Positions 13,598 through 23,536 of a stretch of 40,493 bases of DNA are shown here, piece after piece. Source of the stretch: Microvirga vignae. Lineage in GTDB: Bacteria; Pseudomonadota; Alphaproteobacteria; Rhizobiales; Beijerinckiaceae. Numbering within the stretch: the first letter of the stretch is position 1; every line of letters begins with the position of its first letter. The translations under genes and the position numbers were made by a program. The notes beneath the pieces were generated by a model. It had not been told where the DNA came from and did no database searches. It saw only the letters and a program-made list of their open reading frames with translations. The stretch lies in contig NZ_LCYG01000061.1 of assembly GCF_001017175.1 (NCBI RefSeq), positions 1 through 40,493 on the forward strand, read 5' to 3'.

Positions 13598-14518
13598 ATG
13601 GAAATTTTTGTGCAGCAGCTCATCAACGGGCTGACGCTGGGGTCGATCTACGGCCTCATCGCCATCGGTTACACGATGGTCTTCGGTATCATCGGCATGG
13701 TGAACTTCGCCCACGGCGACGTCTTCATGCTTTCCGCATTCATCGCGCTCATCTTCTTCCTGATCCTGACGACATGGCTCGGGATCTCATCCATCGCGCT
13801 GGCGCTTCTCATCGTGCTCATCGTCGCGATGGTGCTCACCTCCCTGTGGGGCTGGGCCATTGAGCGCATCGCTTATCGGCCCCTGCGCGGCTCGTTCCGT
13901 CTGGCGCCGCTGATCTCCGCCATCGGCGTGTCGATCTTCCTGGCGAACTTCGTGCAGGTGGCGCAAGGGGCGCGCAACAAGCCGATCCCGCCCATGGTGC
14001 AGGATGTAATCGTGCTGTTCCAGGGTGCGAGCGGCTACAATGTGGCGATTTCCTATAAGCAGATCATCATCATGGCCGTGACCGCCGTGCTGCTGACGAT
14101 CTTCTGGTATCTCGTGCAGAAGACCTCGCTCGGCCGCGCCCAGCGCGCCTGCGAGCAGGACCGCAAGATGGCCTCGCTGCTCGGCATCAACGTGGACCGC
14201 ACGATCTCGCTCACCTTCGTGATCGGCGCGGCGCTCGCCTCGGTCGCAGGCACCATGTACCTGCTCTATTACGGCGTCGTGAGCTTCAACGACGGCTTCG
14301 TGCCGGGCGTGAAGGCCTTCACGGCTGCGGTTCTGGGCGGCATCGGTTCACTTCCGGGCGCGGTTCTCGGCGGCCTGATCATCGGCCTCATCGAGACCTT
14401 CTGGTCCGCTTATTTCTCCATCGAGTACAAGGACGTTGCCGCGTTCTCGATCCTCGCCATTGTTCTGATCTTCATGCCCTCCGGTATTCTCGGACGGCCT
14501 GAGGTCGAGAAGGTTTAA
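13598..14518 (+). CDS. livH: Branched-chain amino-acid ABC transporter permease LivH
   Basis: 306 residues, mostly hydrophobic. The opening FVQQLINGLTLGSIYGLIAI, then GYTMVFGIIGMVNFAHGDVF, and later LISAIGVSIFLANFVQVAQG, ACEQDRKMASLLGINVDRTI (the cytoplasmic loop that contacts the ATPase) and GSLPGAVLGGLIIGLIETFW are classical LivH blocks. It forms one half of the inner-membrane channel of a high-affinity leucine/isoleucine/valine importer, paired with LivM. First gene of a six-gene set; livM starts 12 bp after its stop, and the stop overlaps a TAAGGAG ribosome-binding site for livM. Confidence 0.96.
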   Translation: MEIFVQQLINGLTLGSIYGLIAIGYTMVFGIIGMVNFAHGDVFMLSAFIALIFFLILTTWLGISSIALALLIVLIVAMVLTSLWGWAIERIAYRPLRGSFRLAPLISAIGVSIFLANFVQVAQGARNKPIPPMVQDVIVLFQGASGYNVAISYKQIIIMAVTAVLLTIFWYLVQKTSLGRAQRACEQDRKMASLLGINVDRTISLTFVIGAALASVAGTMYLLYYGVVSFNDGFVPGVKAFTAAVLGGIGSLPGAVLGGLIIGLIETFWSAYFSIEYKDVAAFSILAIVLIFMPSGILGRPEVEKV

Positions 14519-14530
14519 GGAGCAACGAGC

Positions 14531-15942
14531 ATGAACGCTCCTTCCATTACCACAACGGCGCCGACGGATGCGGTCACCCGCCGCTTCGATCTCGCCGCTG
14601 CCCTGAAGGACTCCGGCAAGTCGGCGCTGATCACCTTAGGACTTGCGATTCCGATCCTCTCCTACAGAACGGAGCAGAGCGGCGCGGATCTGTTCCTCAG
14701 CCAGCGCTGGGGCCTGGTCGCCATCATGTGCGCGCTGGTCTTCGGCCTGCGTCTCTTCCTTCACGCCTTCACGGCGACGAAGGCCTATCGCCAGGCCACG
14801 CCCAGCGCGCACCAGGCAACCGAGCCGGTCCATGCTGAGCCGAGCGCGTTCCAGCATGTCTCCAAGTTCGCGATCCCCTTCTTCCTGGGGATTGCGCTCG
14901 CTTTCCCGTTCCTGATCGTCATGATCCAGGGCGGCCTGGGCGAGTCCCGTTACTGGATCGACCTTGGCGTCCTCATCCTCACCTACGTGATGCTCGGATG
15001 GGGTCTCAACATCGTGGTGGGCCTCGCAGGCCTGCTCGATCTCGGCTACGTCGCGTTCTACGCGGTCGGCGCCTATTCCTATGCCCTGCTCTCGACCACG
15101 TTCGGCCTGTCGTTCTGGATCTGCCTGCCGCTGGCCGGCATCCTGGCCGCCATGTGGGGCATCATCCTGGGCTTCCCGGTGCTGCGCCTGCGCGGCGACT
15201 ACCTCGCCATCGTGACCCTCGCCTTCGGTGAGATCATCCGCCTCGTCCTCATCAACTGGGTGGACCTGACGAATGGCGGCGCCGGTATCTCGTCGATCCC
15301 GCGCGCGACCTTCTTCGGCATTCCGTTCACGAATGACGAAGGCGGTTTCGCGAACCTCTTCGGGCTCGAGTTCCACACCATGCACCGGGGTATCTTCCTC
15401 TATTACCTCATCCTCGGTCTGGCGCTCCTCACCAACTTCGTCACCATGCGCCTTCGCAAGCTGCCGGTCGGCCGTGCCTGGGAAGCGCTGCGCGAGGACG
15501 AAATCGCCTGCCGTTCGCTCGGCATCAACACCACGAACACCAAGCTCACGGCCTTTGCGCTCGGCGCCATGTTCGGCGGCTTTGCCGGTTCGTTCTTCGC
15601 GGTCCGCCAGGGCTTCGTCTCTCCGGAAAGCTTCAACTTCCTGGAATCGGCGATCATCCTGGCCATCGTGGTGCTCGGCGGCATGGGCTCCCAGATCGGC
15701 GTGGCGATTGCTGCCATTGTGCTGGTCGGCGGCCCCGAGATCCTGCGTAACCTGACCTTCCTCCAGGCCGTGTTCGGCGCCGGGTTCGACCCGAACGAAT
15801 ACCGCCTGCTGCTCTTCGGCATCGGCATGGTGGCGATGATGGTCTGGCGTCCGCGCGGACTGATCTCGGAACGTGAACCCTCGGTGATCTTGAAAGAGCG
15901 CAAGGCCATTTCCGGCTCGCTCGTGAAGGAAGGACACGGCTA

Positions 15943-15943
<1 letters not shown>
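14531..15943 (+). CDS. livM: Branched-chain amino-acid ABC transporter permease LivM
   Basis: 470 residues. The C-terminal two thirds are standard LivM: DLGVLILTYVMLGWGLNIVV, GLAGLLDLGYVAFYAVGAYS, VLRLRGDYLAIVTLAFGEII, the ATPase-contact loop AWEALREDEIACRSLGINTT and VVLGGMGSQIGVAIAAIVLV. The N-terminal 120 residues are an extension with two further membrane segments separated by a polar Ala/Pro/His stretch, as in the longer LivM versions of alphaproteobacteria (E. coli LivM is about 425 residues). It pairs with LivH to form the channel. Its TAA overlaps the livG ATG by one base (TAATG), which implies translational coupling. Confidence 0.96.
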
Positions 15944-17551
<1,608 letters not shown>

Positions 17552-17552
<1 letters not shown>

Positions 17553-17914
17553 TGCAGGGTATCCTTTACGAAGAACCGTCGGTCTGGCTCTTCCTCCTCA
17601 TCACTGTGATCATGGGCGGCTGGGGGGCTTGGATGACCGGCCGGGCCATCGCCATCACCTGGCGCGCCTACTGGAACCTGATCCTGTATCTCTTCATCCT
17701 GGGCGCTGCGGTCCGGTTCATCCACTTCGCGCTGTTCGGAGGCACCCTGCTCTCGATCCACTACTATGCGGTGGACACGATCGTGCTGCTGATCATCGGC
17801 TCCCTCGGGTTCCAGTACACCCGGGCCCGGCAGATGACCACGCAGTACCGCTGGCTCTACGAGCGGAGCGGCCCGTTTTCCTGGCGGGAAAAGGCTTCTG
17901 GGACAAAGGGCTAG
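17552..17914 (+). CDS. Small membrane protein of the liv operon (DUF6867-like)
   Basis: 120 residues with three hydrophobic segments: VWLFLLITVIMGGWGAWMTG, YWNLILYLFILGAAVRFIHF, and YAVDTIVLLIIGSLGFQYTR, then a charged tail (YRWLYERSGPFSWREKASGT). I recall this family as DUF6867, regularly found right after livF in Rhizobiales. One-base overlap with livF argues for a role tied to this importer, perhaps as an accessory membrane subunit, but no function is known. Its TAG stop is formed by the CTAG end of the following mosaic repeat. Confidence 0.85.
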
Positions 17915-18028
17915 CGCATCGTGCGGAAAAGTAGCCCCGGTTTTCCGCACAAAACGATGCGCCGCTTTAAAAAGGTGGAGCATCGGATTGATCTCAAAAG
18001 TGGAAACCACTTTTGGGTCCGATGCTCT
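17911..18028 (+). repeat. Mosaic repeat, copy 5 (A then B), inside the liv gene set
   Basis: Module A at 17913-17962 (gcgcatcgtgcggaaaagta ... ccgcacaaaacgatgcgc) and module B at 17978-18028 (gagcatcggattgatctcaa ... gggtccgatgctc). The left CTAG end gives the stop of the preceding small membrane gene. It separates livHMGF from livK. Confidence 0.9.
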
Positions 18029-18044
18029 GGTCCAAAAAATTCCC

Positions 18045-18128
18045 AGGTGACATCCGCTTAAAAACCAGCATGATATCACCTTGGATGACGGGTTCCCCGT
18101 CAAACCGGCCCCACGAGGAAGAGGGGCC
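18045..18128 (+). promoter_or_regulatory. Folded 5' leader of livK (three hairpins)
   Basis: Three inverted repeats in a row before the livK ribosome-binding site: AGGTGAcATC/GATaTCACCT (18045-18081, one mismatch), GACGGG/CCCGTC with a 3-base loop (18087-18101), and GGCCCC/GGGGCC with a 10-base loop (18107-18128). There is no T-run after the last stem, so it does not look like an intrinsic terminator. It could tune livK expression relative to the upstream genes. Confidence 0.45.
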
Positions 18129-18155
18129 TATAAAACCACCCAGAGGAGTGACCTC

Positions 18156-19283
18156 ATGAAAAAAATGCTGTTGACCGGCGTGGCGCTTGGTCTTGGCCTC
18201 GCCTTCTCCAGCGCAGCCAGCGCGCAGATCAAGATCGGCGTTGCGGGCCCCATCACCGGCCCGAACGCGGCTTTCGGCGCTCAGCTGAAGAACGGCGTCG
18301 AGCAGGCTGTCGAGGACATCAATGCCGCTGGCGGCATCAATGGTCAGAAGCTCCAGCTCGTGATCGGCGACGACGTCTCCGACCCGAAGCAGGGCGTGTC
18401 CGTTGCCAACAAGTTCGCCGCTGAAGGCGTGAAGATGGTCGTCGGCCACTTCAACTCCGGCGTCTCGATCCCGGCCTCGGAAGTCTACCAGGAAGCCGGC
18501 ATCGTCCAAGTCTCCCCGGCCTCCACGAACCCAAAGTACACTGACCGCGGCCTCTGGAACACGTTCCGAACCTGCGGTCGCGACGACCAGCAGGGTCTCG
18601 TTGCCGGCGGCTACCTCGCCGACAAGTTCAAAGGCAAGAAGGTCGCTATCGTTCACGACAAGACCCCTTACGGTAAGGGCCTTGCCGACGAGACCCAGAA
18701 GGCCATGAACGGCAAGGGCCTGAAGGAAGTCGTCTATGAAGGCATCAATCCGGGCGAGAAGGACTATTCCGCTCTCGTGTCGAAGCTGAAGCAGTCCGGC
18801 GTTGACGTCGTCTACTTCGGCGGCCTCCACACCGAAGCCGGCCTCATCATCCGTCAGATGCGTGACCAGGGCCTGAACGCCCCGATGATGTCGGGTGACG
18901 GCATCGTGTCGGCCGAGTTCACCTCGATTGCCGGCCCGGGCGCCGAGGGCACCCTGATGACCTTCTCGCCGGATCCGCGCAAGAATCCGAACGCGAAGGA
19001 CGTGGTGGCCAAGTTCAAGGCCAAGAACTTCGAGCCTGAGGCTTATACCCTCTACTCGTACGCTGCGGCCCAGATCCTGGCCGAGGCTGCGAAGCAGGCT
19101 AACAGCTTCGACGGTAAGAAGATTGCCGACGTCATGAAAGCCGGCAAGCCGTTCAAGACTGTCATCGGCGACATCTCCTTCGACAAGAAGGGCGACATCA
19201 CCCGTCCGGACTACGTCATGTACGTCTGGAAGAAGGGCGCCGACGGCAAGATCGACTACTCCGGCAACGAGCTCGGCATGTAA
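18156..19283 (+). CDS. livK: Branched-chain amino-acid-binding periplasmic protein
   Basis: 375 residues. The signal peptide MKKMLLTGVALGLGLAFSSA continues to ASA before the mature start QIKIGVAGPITGPNAAFGAQ. The type I periplasmic-binding fold is typical of LivJ/LivK: VEDINAAGGINGQKLQLVIG, VVGHFNSGVSIPASEVYQEA, SPASTNPKYTDRGLWNTFRT, VAIVHDKTPYGKGLADETQK, DVVYFGGLHTEAGLIIRQMR. It captures leucine, isoleucine or valine and delivers it to LivHM. GAGGAG sits 6 bases before the ATG. Codon use is notably biased to C-ending codons, as in highly expressed genes, which fits the need for excess binding protein and for its own leader. A strong terminator follows. Confidence 0.96.
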   Translation: MKKMLLTGVALGLGLAFSSAASAQIKIGVAGPITGPNAAFGAQLKNGVEQAVEDINAAGGINGQKLQLVIGDDVSDPKQGVSVANKFAAEGVKMVVGHFNSGVSIPASEVYQEAGIVQVSPASTNPKYTDRGLWNTFRTCGRDDQQGLVAGGYLADKFKGKKVAIVHDKTPYGKGLADETQKAMNGKGLKEVVYEGINPGEKDYSALVSKLKQSGVDVVYFGGLHTEAGLIIRQMRDQGLNAPMMSGDGIVSAEFTSIAGPGAEGTLMTFSPDPRKNPNAKDVVAKFKAKNFEPEAYTLYSYAAAQILAEAAKQANSFDGKKIADVMKAGKPFKTVIGDISFDKKGDITRPDYVMYVWKKGADGKIDYSGNELGM

Positions 19284-19309
19284 TCGATCGGCCTCGCCGA
19301 ACGAACAGA

Positions 19310-19337
19310 CCCGCCCTGGCAACAGGGCGGGTTTTTT
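19310..19337 (+). terminator. Strong intrinsic terminator after livK
   Basis: Perfect 9-bp stem cccgccctg/cagggcggg with a gcaa tetraloop, followed by six T. It closes the liv gene set. Confidence 0.95.
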
Positions 19338-19389
19338 CGTGATACCCCCGCAGCCTGTGGACACCCTGACGGCCTTCACAGTGGCCGTG

Positions 19390-19857
19390 CTATGCCCGCT
19401 CGATCCGGGCGGCAAAGCAGCCCCGGCGGGCAAAATGCGCATCCACATGAGCCACCTGCGGATCGGCCAGGAAGCGCTCGATCACCTCAATCACGGTCTC
19501 ACCCTCGGCTACCTCAGCATCGACGATCAGGGCCGCACCATCATAGGCGCGGAGGGACAAGAGCCTGTCTTTCAGGATGGGAGCAAGCTCGCTGCGATAA
19601 TGGCCCGTGGTGGCCGAGCGGCTGACGAAGATCGGCCCACTGGCACGGTAGGGCGACGAGGGCGTGGGCTGGTGAACATGGTTGAGGAGCAGCAGTTCTT
19701 CGCCCACCGGGACACGGGTCAGCGAGATACGGCAGGGATAGGCATCGGCCTCGTCCGCATAAACCCGCCGGGCACCGATGGATTCAAGATCCTTGTCGCT
19801 GAGCCGGAAAAGAGGGGCGAAGGCTTCGGCTTCAAGGCCGCGAATTTGAAACGTCAT
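19390..19857 (-). CDS. DUF1203 family protein
   Basis: 155 residues from the ATG at 19857. Blocks that match the DUF1203 family: FQIRGLEAEAFAPLFRLSDK, GARRVYADEADAYPCRISLT, VGEELLLLNHVHQPTPSSPY, SGPIFVSRSA, LSLRAYDGAALIVDAEVAEG, and the end HVDAHFARRGCFAARIERA. The family is cytoplasmic, without a known activity. It has no signal peptide. GGGAG lies 10 bases before the chosen ATG; a start eight codons upstream would run through it. It is followed by the livK terminator (convergent), and ccdA lies 73 bp upstream in the same direction, so the two could be co-transcribed. Confidence 0.88.
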   Translation of the reverse strand: MTFQIRGLEAEAFAPLFRLSDKDLESIGARRVYADEADAYPCRISLTRVPVGEELLLLNHVHQPTPSSPYRASGPIFVSRSATTGHYRSELAPILKDRLLSLRAYDGAALIVDAEVAEGETVIEVIERFLADPQVAHVDAHFARRGCFAARIERA

Positions 19858-19930
19858 GGATGGTCTCCCTGTCGAGACCATAACGTTTGCTCCCTCAGAC
19901 GTGAGAGAACGACCCGATTCCTGTGGTGCC

Positions 19931-20659
19931 CTATCCGAGCTTGCCGAGAGCCGGGAATGTCTCGAGCAGCCAGAAGGACATGTTCGTGATCCAGCCCGTG
20001 AGGAAGGCGATGCCGGTCAGGATCAGCAGAACGCCCATGGTCTTCTCAACCAAGCCGAAGCGGGAGCGCATGCGCTTCATGAGGGCGACGAAGGGCTTCA
20101 TGGCGAAGGCTGCAAGCAGGAAGGGAATGCCGAGGCCGGCCGAATAGGCTGCAAGCAGCATGGCGCCGTAGGAGACGCTGTCTTCCGATCCCGCCACCGC
20201 CAGGATAGCCGCGAGCACCGGGCCGATGCAGGGCGTCCAACCGAAGGCGAATGCGAGACCCATCACATAGGCACCCCAAAGGCCGATGGGTTTCTCCACA
20301 TGGAAGCGCGCCTCCCGGTGGAGGACATGGAGCCGGAAGATGCCCAAGAAATGCAGGCCCATGATAATGATGGCAATGCCTGCGATCGTGCTTAAGGTTT
20401 CGAGGTATTGCCGGATCACCTGGCCCAGGGCCGAAGCGGTCGCGCCCAGCAGCACGAACACGGTCGCAAAGCCTGCCACGAAGAGCAAAGCTGCCAGCAT
20501 CGCACGGCGGCGCACGGCCTGATCATCCCCGGCGTGCAGCTGATCGAAGGTCGTGCCTGCGAGAAATGACAGGTACGGCGGGACCAACGGCAGAACGCAG
20601 GGGCTCAAGAAGCTGATGAGGCCGCCGAGGGCCGCGGCAGGAAAGGAAACGCTGAGCAT
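19931..20659 (-). CDS. ccdA: Cytochrome c biogenesis/thiol-reducing membrane protein CcdA
   Basis: 242 residues and six membrane segments. The paired redox cysteines of the CcdA/DsbD-beta fold are C21 in ISFLSPCVLPLVPPYLSFL and C144 in FGWTPCIGPVLAAILA. CcdA carries reducing equivalents from cytoplasmic thioredoxin across the inner membrane to periplasmic thiol proteins, used for cytochrome c maturation or repair of periplasmic disulphides. No c-type cytochrome assembly genes are adjacent, so the downstream partner is not evident. It starts 94 bp from the divergent P1 peptidase gene. Confidence 0.94.
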   Translation of the reverse strand: MLSVSFPAAALGGLISFLSPCVLPLVPPYLSFLAGTTFDQLHAGDDQAVRRRAMLAALLFVAGFATVFVLLGATASALGQVIRQYLETLSTIAGIAIIIMGLHFLGIFRLHVLHREARFHVEKPIGLWGAYVMGLAFAFGWTPCIGPVLAAILAVAGSEDSVSYGAMLLAAYSAGLGIPFLLAAFAMKPFVALMKRMRSRFGLVEKTMGVLLILTGIAFLTGWITNMSFWLLETFPALGKLG

Positions 20660-20753
20660 GAGGCCTTCTAGCCTTTTCCGGCTTCCTGAGAAAGCTGGTG
20701 GATGCAGGGCTCGCCTGCTTGTGAAGCCGGCGCTTTTGCGGTTGCCTTAAGGG

Positions 20754-21779
20754 ATGACAGCTTTGCGCAATCTCATCACCGATGTGGCAGGCCTTCGGGT
20801 CGGCAACGCCCATGACCCGGAACTCGGCTCCGGGGTCACGGCCGTTCTGTTCGACGAGCCTGCTGTCGCTTCCTATGCCGTCAACGGCGGAGCCCCTGGA
20901 ACGCGCGACACGGACCTGCTGGAGCCGGACAAGGTCGTGCCAGGCGTCAATGCCATCGTCCTCTCAGGCGGCTCGGCCTTCGGCCTTGATGCGGCAGGCG
21001 GCGTGCAGGCCTTCCTGCGCGAAAAGGGCATCGGCTTTGCCGTCGGTCCTGCGCTCGTTCCCCTGGTGCCTCAAGCCATCACCTTCGATCTCCTCAACGG
21101 CGGCAACAAGGGATGGGGCCGCTACCCGCCTTATCGCGAGCTGGGCTACGAGGCGGCCCAGGCCGCCGGTCTCGACTTCGCTCTCGGCACGGCGGGCGGC
21201 GGCTATGGAGCGACGACGGTCGATCTGAAGGGAGGCCTCGGTTCGGCGAGCGCGGTGACGAGCGCGGGCCACACCGTCGGCGCTCTGGTCATCGTCAACG
21301 CCCTGGCTTCCACCCTGGTCGGAGACGGGCCGCATTTCTGGGCAGGAGCCTATGAGGAAGGTCAGGAGTTCGGAGGCTTGGGGCTGCCGAGCCGGATCAC
21401 GCCCGAGATGCGCAAGCTTAACTGGAAAGGCCGCGCTCAGGAGGCCGCCCCGCCCGTCTCCACGACCATCGCGCTCGTGGCCACGGATGCCGTGCTGACC
21501 AAGGCCCAGGCCAAGCGGCTGGCTGTCATATCCCATGATGGCCACGCGAAGGGCCTCCGCTTCGCCCATGCCCTTTATGACGGGGATACGGTCTTTGCCG
21601 CCGCGACAGGCAAGAAGCCCCTGAAGGACGAGGCGGCGGACTTCATCGAGATCGGCGCTCTCGCGAGCGACTGCTTGGCCCGTGCCATCGCACGCGGCGT
21701 CTACGAGGCCACCGCCCTGCCTTTCGCCCAAGCACAGCCCGCTTGGAAGGACAGGTTTGGCGGGCTGGTTAAAGGCTAG
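20754..21779 (+). CDS. P1 family peptidase (DmpA/NylC, S58-type)
   Basis: 341 residues. N-terminal LITDVAGLRVGNAHDPELGS GVTAV and the block IVLSGGSAFGLDAAGGVQAF are hallmarks of peptidase family S58 (DmpA, BapA, NylC), which are self-cleaving Ntn-type hydrolases acting on beta-peptides, D-amino-acid peptides or nylon oligomers. The autocleavage site lies before the nucleophile in VSTTIALVATDAVLTKAQ (residues 235-252); family members I recall often have NTT there, while this protein has STT. The GTAGGGYGATTVDLKGGLGS segment also matches. No signal peptide, so it is cytoplasmic. Natural substrate unknown. AAGGG lies directly before the ATG at short spacing. Divergent from ccdA. Confidence 0.9.
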   Translation: MTALRNLITDVAGLRVGNAHDPELGSGVTAVLFDEPAVASYAVNGGAPGTRDTDLLEPDKVVPGVNAIVLSGGSAFGLDAAGGVQAFLREKGIGFAVGPALVPLVPQAITFDLLNGGNKGWGRYPPYRELGYEAAQAAGLDFALGTAGGGYGATTVDLKGGLGSASAVTSAGHTVGALVIVNALASTLVGDGPHFWAGAYEEGQEFGGLGLPSRITPEMRKLNWKGRAQEAAPPVSTTIALVATDAVLTKAQAKRLAVISHDGHAKGLRFAHALYDGDTVFAAATGKKPLKDEAADFIEIGALASDCLARAIARGVYEATALPFAQAQPAWKDRFGGLVKG

Positions 21780-21817
21780 AACGCTTCCGAGTGCAAAAGC
21801 CCTGAAGCTATCCTCCA

Positions 21818-21910
21818 CGTCATTACCGGCCTTGTGCCGGTGATCTCGATGAGACGGGGCAGGTTCTTCTCAAAATCGAGATGGCCGGGACAGGCCCGGC
21901 CATGACGGGA
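21818..21910. repeat. WPGLTRPS-type palindromic repeat, copy 3
   Basis: cgtcattaccggccttgtgc ... tcgagatggccgggacaggcccggccatgacg forms the familiar arms, here with a diverged centre. It sits between the convergent P1 peptidase and D-amino-acid dehydrogenase genes and may act as a bidirectional stem-loop. Confidence 0.8.
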
Positions 21911-21929
21911 AAATGCAGGATCGAAAGGC

Positions 21930-23171
21930 TCAGAAGCGCTCGACGCGGTAGGGCTGCGGATCGACCATCGTGGTCTCACCCGTGATCATTTCGGCCAGCA
22001 GGCGGCCCGTCACGGGACCGAGGGTCAGGCCGTGATGGGCGTGGCCGAAGCCGAACCACAGGTTCTTGTGGCGCGGAGCCTTGCCGATGATCGGCATCAT
22101 GTCCGGCGTGCAGGGGCGCATCCCCATCCACGGTTCGGGGTCGACGCGCTCGCCGAGCGGGAAGAACTCCCTCGCAATAGGCTCGGCCCGGTCGAGCTGA
22201 ACCGGCGTCTTGGGCGCATCGCGCACGGCGAATTCCGCGCCCGTGGTGAGGCGTACCCCCCTCAACATCGGAGCCAGGAAGTAGCCACGGTCGAAGTCGA
22301 GGGTCGGCCGGTTCAACACCGCATTGCCCTCGGGCTTGTAGTGCATGTGATAGCCGCGCTTGACGGCAAGCGGCAGGTTATAGCCGAGCTGCTTCGTCAC
22401 CACATCGGCCCAGGCGCCGAGCGCCACGACCACGGCGCCGGCCTCGACCGGCCCCTTCTCGGTCTGCACGCGCCATCCGGTCGAGGTTTCCTCGAGGCTC
22501 CGGGCATCGCCGGCAGCCAGTTCGCCGCCAAGGCGCTCGAACAGGCCGACATAGCCCATCGTCAGCAGATGAGGATCGGAGACGGAGGCCGGGTCCGTCC
22601 AGTGGATGCCGCCCTTGGTCTCGACCTTCAGGTGAGGCTCGCGCTCGGCCACGCCCTTGGTGTCGAGGGCGTCGAAGTTCACGCTGAAATCGCGCTTCAC
22701 GTTCTCGGCGTCCCGGAACTGCTCGTCCCTGCTCTTCTCGTCGCGGAACACCTTCATCCAACCTGTTGGGCGAATGAGGTCCGTGGAACCGGATTCCTCG
22801 GCCAATGCCATGTGCTCGGTGACGCTGCGCTCGATGAGCGGCGCGTACATTCGCGCAATCGCCTTGTGCTGAGCCGGGCGGGAATGCATCCAGTACTGAA
22901 GCAGGAAGGGCGCGATCCTCGGGATTGCGCTCCAATGATAATGGGCATCGATGTTGTTGTTCAGGGCATAGCGCAGCAGCGCCCCGAAATCGTGCGGGAA
23001 GCCGTAAGGGTAGACGCCTTCGCGCTGGATCAGGCCCGCATTGCCGAAGGAGGTCTCCTCACCGGGCTTGCGCCTGTCCACCAGGAGAACGGAACGGCCG
23101 CGTTTCTGCAAATGCACGGCAATCGACACACCGACGATGCCGGCGCCAAGAACAACCACATCCTTACGCAT
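21930..23171 (-). CDS. FAD-dependent D-amino-acid dehydrogenase-like oxidoreductase
   Basis: About 413 residues. The N-terminal dinucleotide-binding motif VVVLGAGIVGVSIAVHLQKR identifies FAD binding; the family-specific block DRRKPGEETSFGNAGLIQRE follows. The C-terminal MGMRPCTPDMMPIIGKAPRH and LWFGFGHAHHGLTLGPVTGR close the flavin site. This is the DadA/DAO group: oxidation of D-amino acids (often D-alanine) or related secondary amines to the oxo acid with electron transfer to the respiratory chain. The precise substrate is not readable. AGGG is placed 8 bases before the ATG at 23171; longer readings to 23285 add residues without family support. No alanine racemase gene is near. Confidence 0.9.
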   Translation of the reverse strand: MRKDVVVLGAGIVGVSIAVHLQKRGRSVLLVDRRKPGEETSFGNAGLIQREGVYPYGFPHDFGALLRYALNNNIDAHYHWSAIPRIAPFLLQYWMHSRPAQHKAIARMYAPLIERSVTEHMALAEESGSTDLIRPTGWMKVFRDEKSRDEQFRDAENVKRDFSVNFDALDTKGVAEREPHLKVETKGGIHWTDPASVSDPHLLTMGYVGLFERLGGELAAGDARSLEETSTGWRVQTEKGPVEAGAVVVALGAWADVVTKQLGYNLPLAVKRGYHMHYKPEGNAVLNRPTLDFDRGYFLAPMLRGVRLTTGAEFAVRDAPKTPVQLDRAEPIAREFFPLGERVDPEPWMGMRPCTPDMMPIIGKAPRHKNLWFGFGHAHHGLTLGPVTGRLLAEMITGETTMVDPQPYRVERF

Positions 23172-23312
23172 GAAGCCCTGCCTGTCTTGTTGGGCTCTCA
23201 TAGGGAGAGCCGGGGTTTTTTGCCCCTTTTCAGAACGACTTCTACTCCCGTTCCGGGAGGGCCGTCCATGTCTTTCCAGCGGCAAAAACGCCTCTCCCCA
23301 ACCGGGTGGTCT

Positions 23313-23469
23313 TAGCGCATCGTGCGGACCCGCAGGGCCGCGTCAGCGACCCGAAGGGCCACGTCAGTGAAAAGTGGACCCGGTTTTCCGCATCCAACGA
23401 TGCGCAGCTTAAATGGGAGCATCGGATGGATCCCAAAAGTGCAAGTCCACTTTTCTCGTCCGATGCTCT
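23313..23469 (+). repeat. Mosaic repeat, copy 6 (A with insert, then B)
   Basis: Module A at 23313-23405 contains the 2 x 21-bp insert (gacccgcagggccgcgtcag, gacccgaagggccacgtcag), and module B at 23417-23469 (gagcatcggatggatcccaa ... ctcgtccgatgctc). It lies just before rpe and keeps an open frame that could be mistaken for an N-terminal extension. Confidence 0.9.
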
Positions 23470-23536
23470 GGAATGGTTCATGGCGCGGCGCGAATGCCCG
23501 TTGCCGTTGGAGAAAGCGCGTGCTACCGGCGCTTTC

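Noticed and set aside
14636..15937. A 433-codon open frame antisense to livM
   Set aside because: Frame shadow in GC-rich coding DNA; the translation is charged, low-complexity and lacks any family resemblance, while livM on the plus strand is unmistakable.
22032..23315. A 427-codon open frame antisense to the D-amino-acid dehydrogenase gene
   Set aside because: Same kind of GC-driven shadow; the opposite strand encodes a complete flavoprotein.
23306..23536. Long N-terminal extension of rpe
   Set aside because: The extra residues are translated mosaic repeat (including the 21-bp units); family members start at the ATG at 23537.
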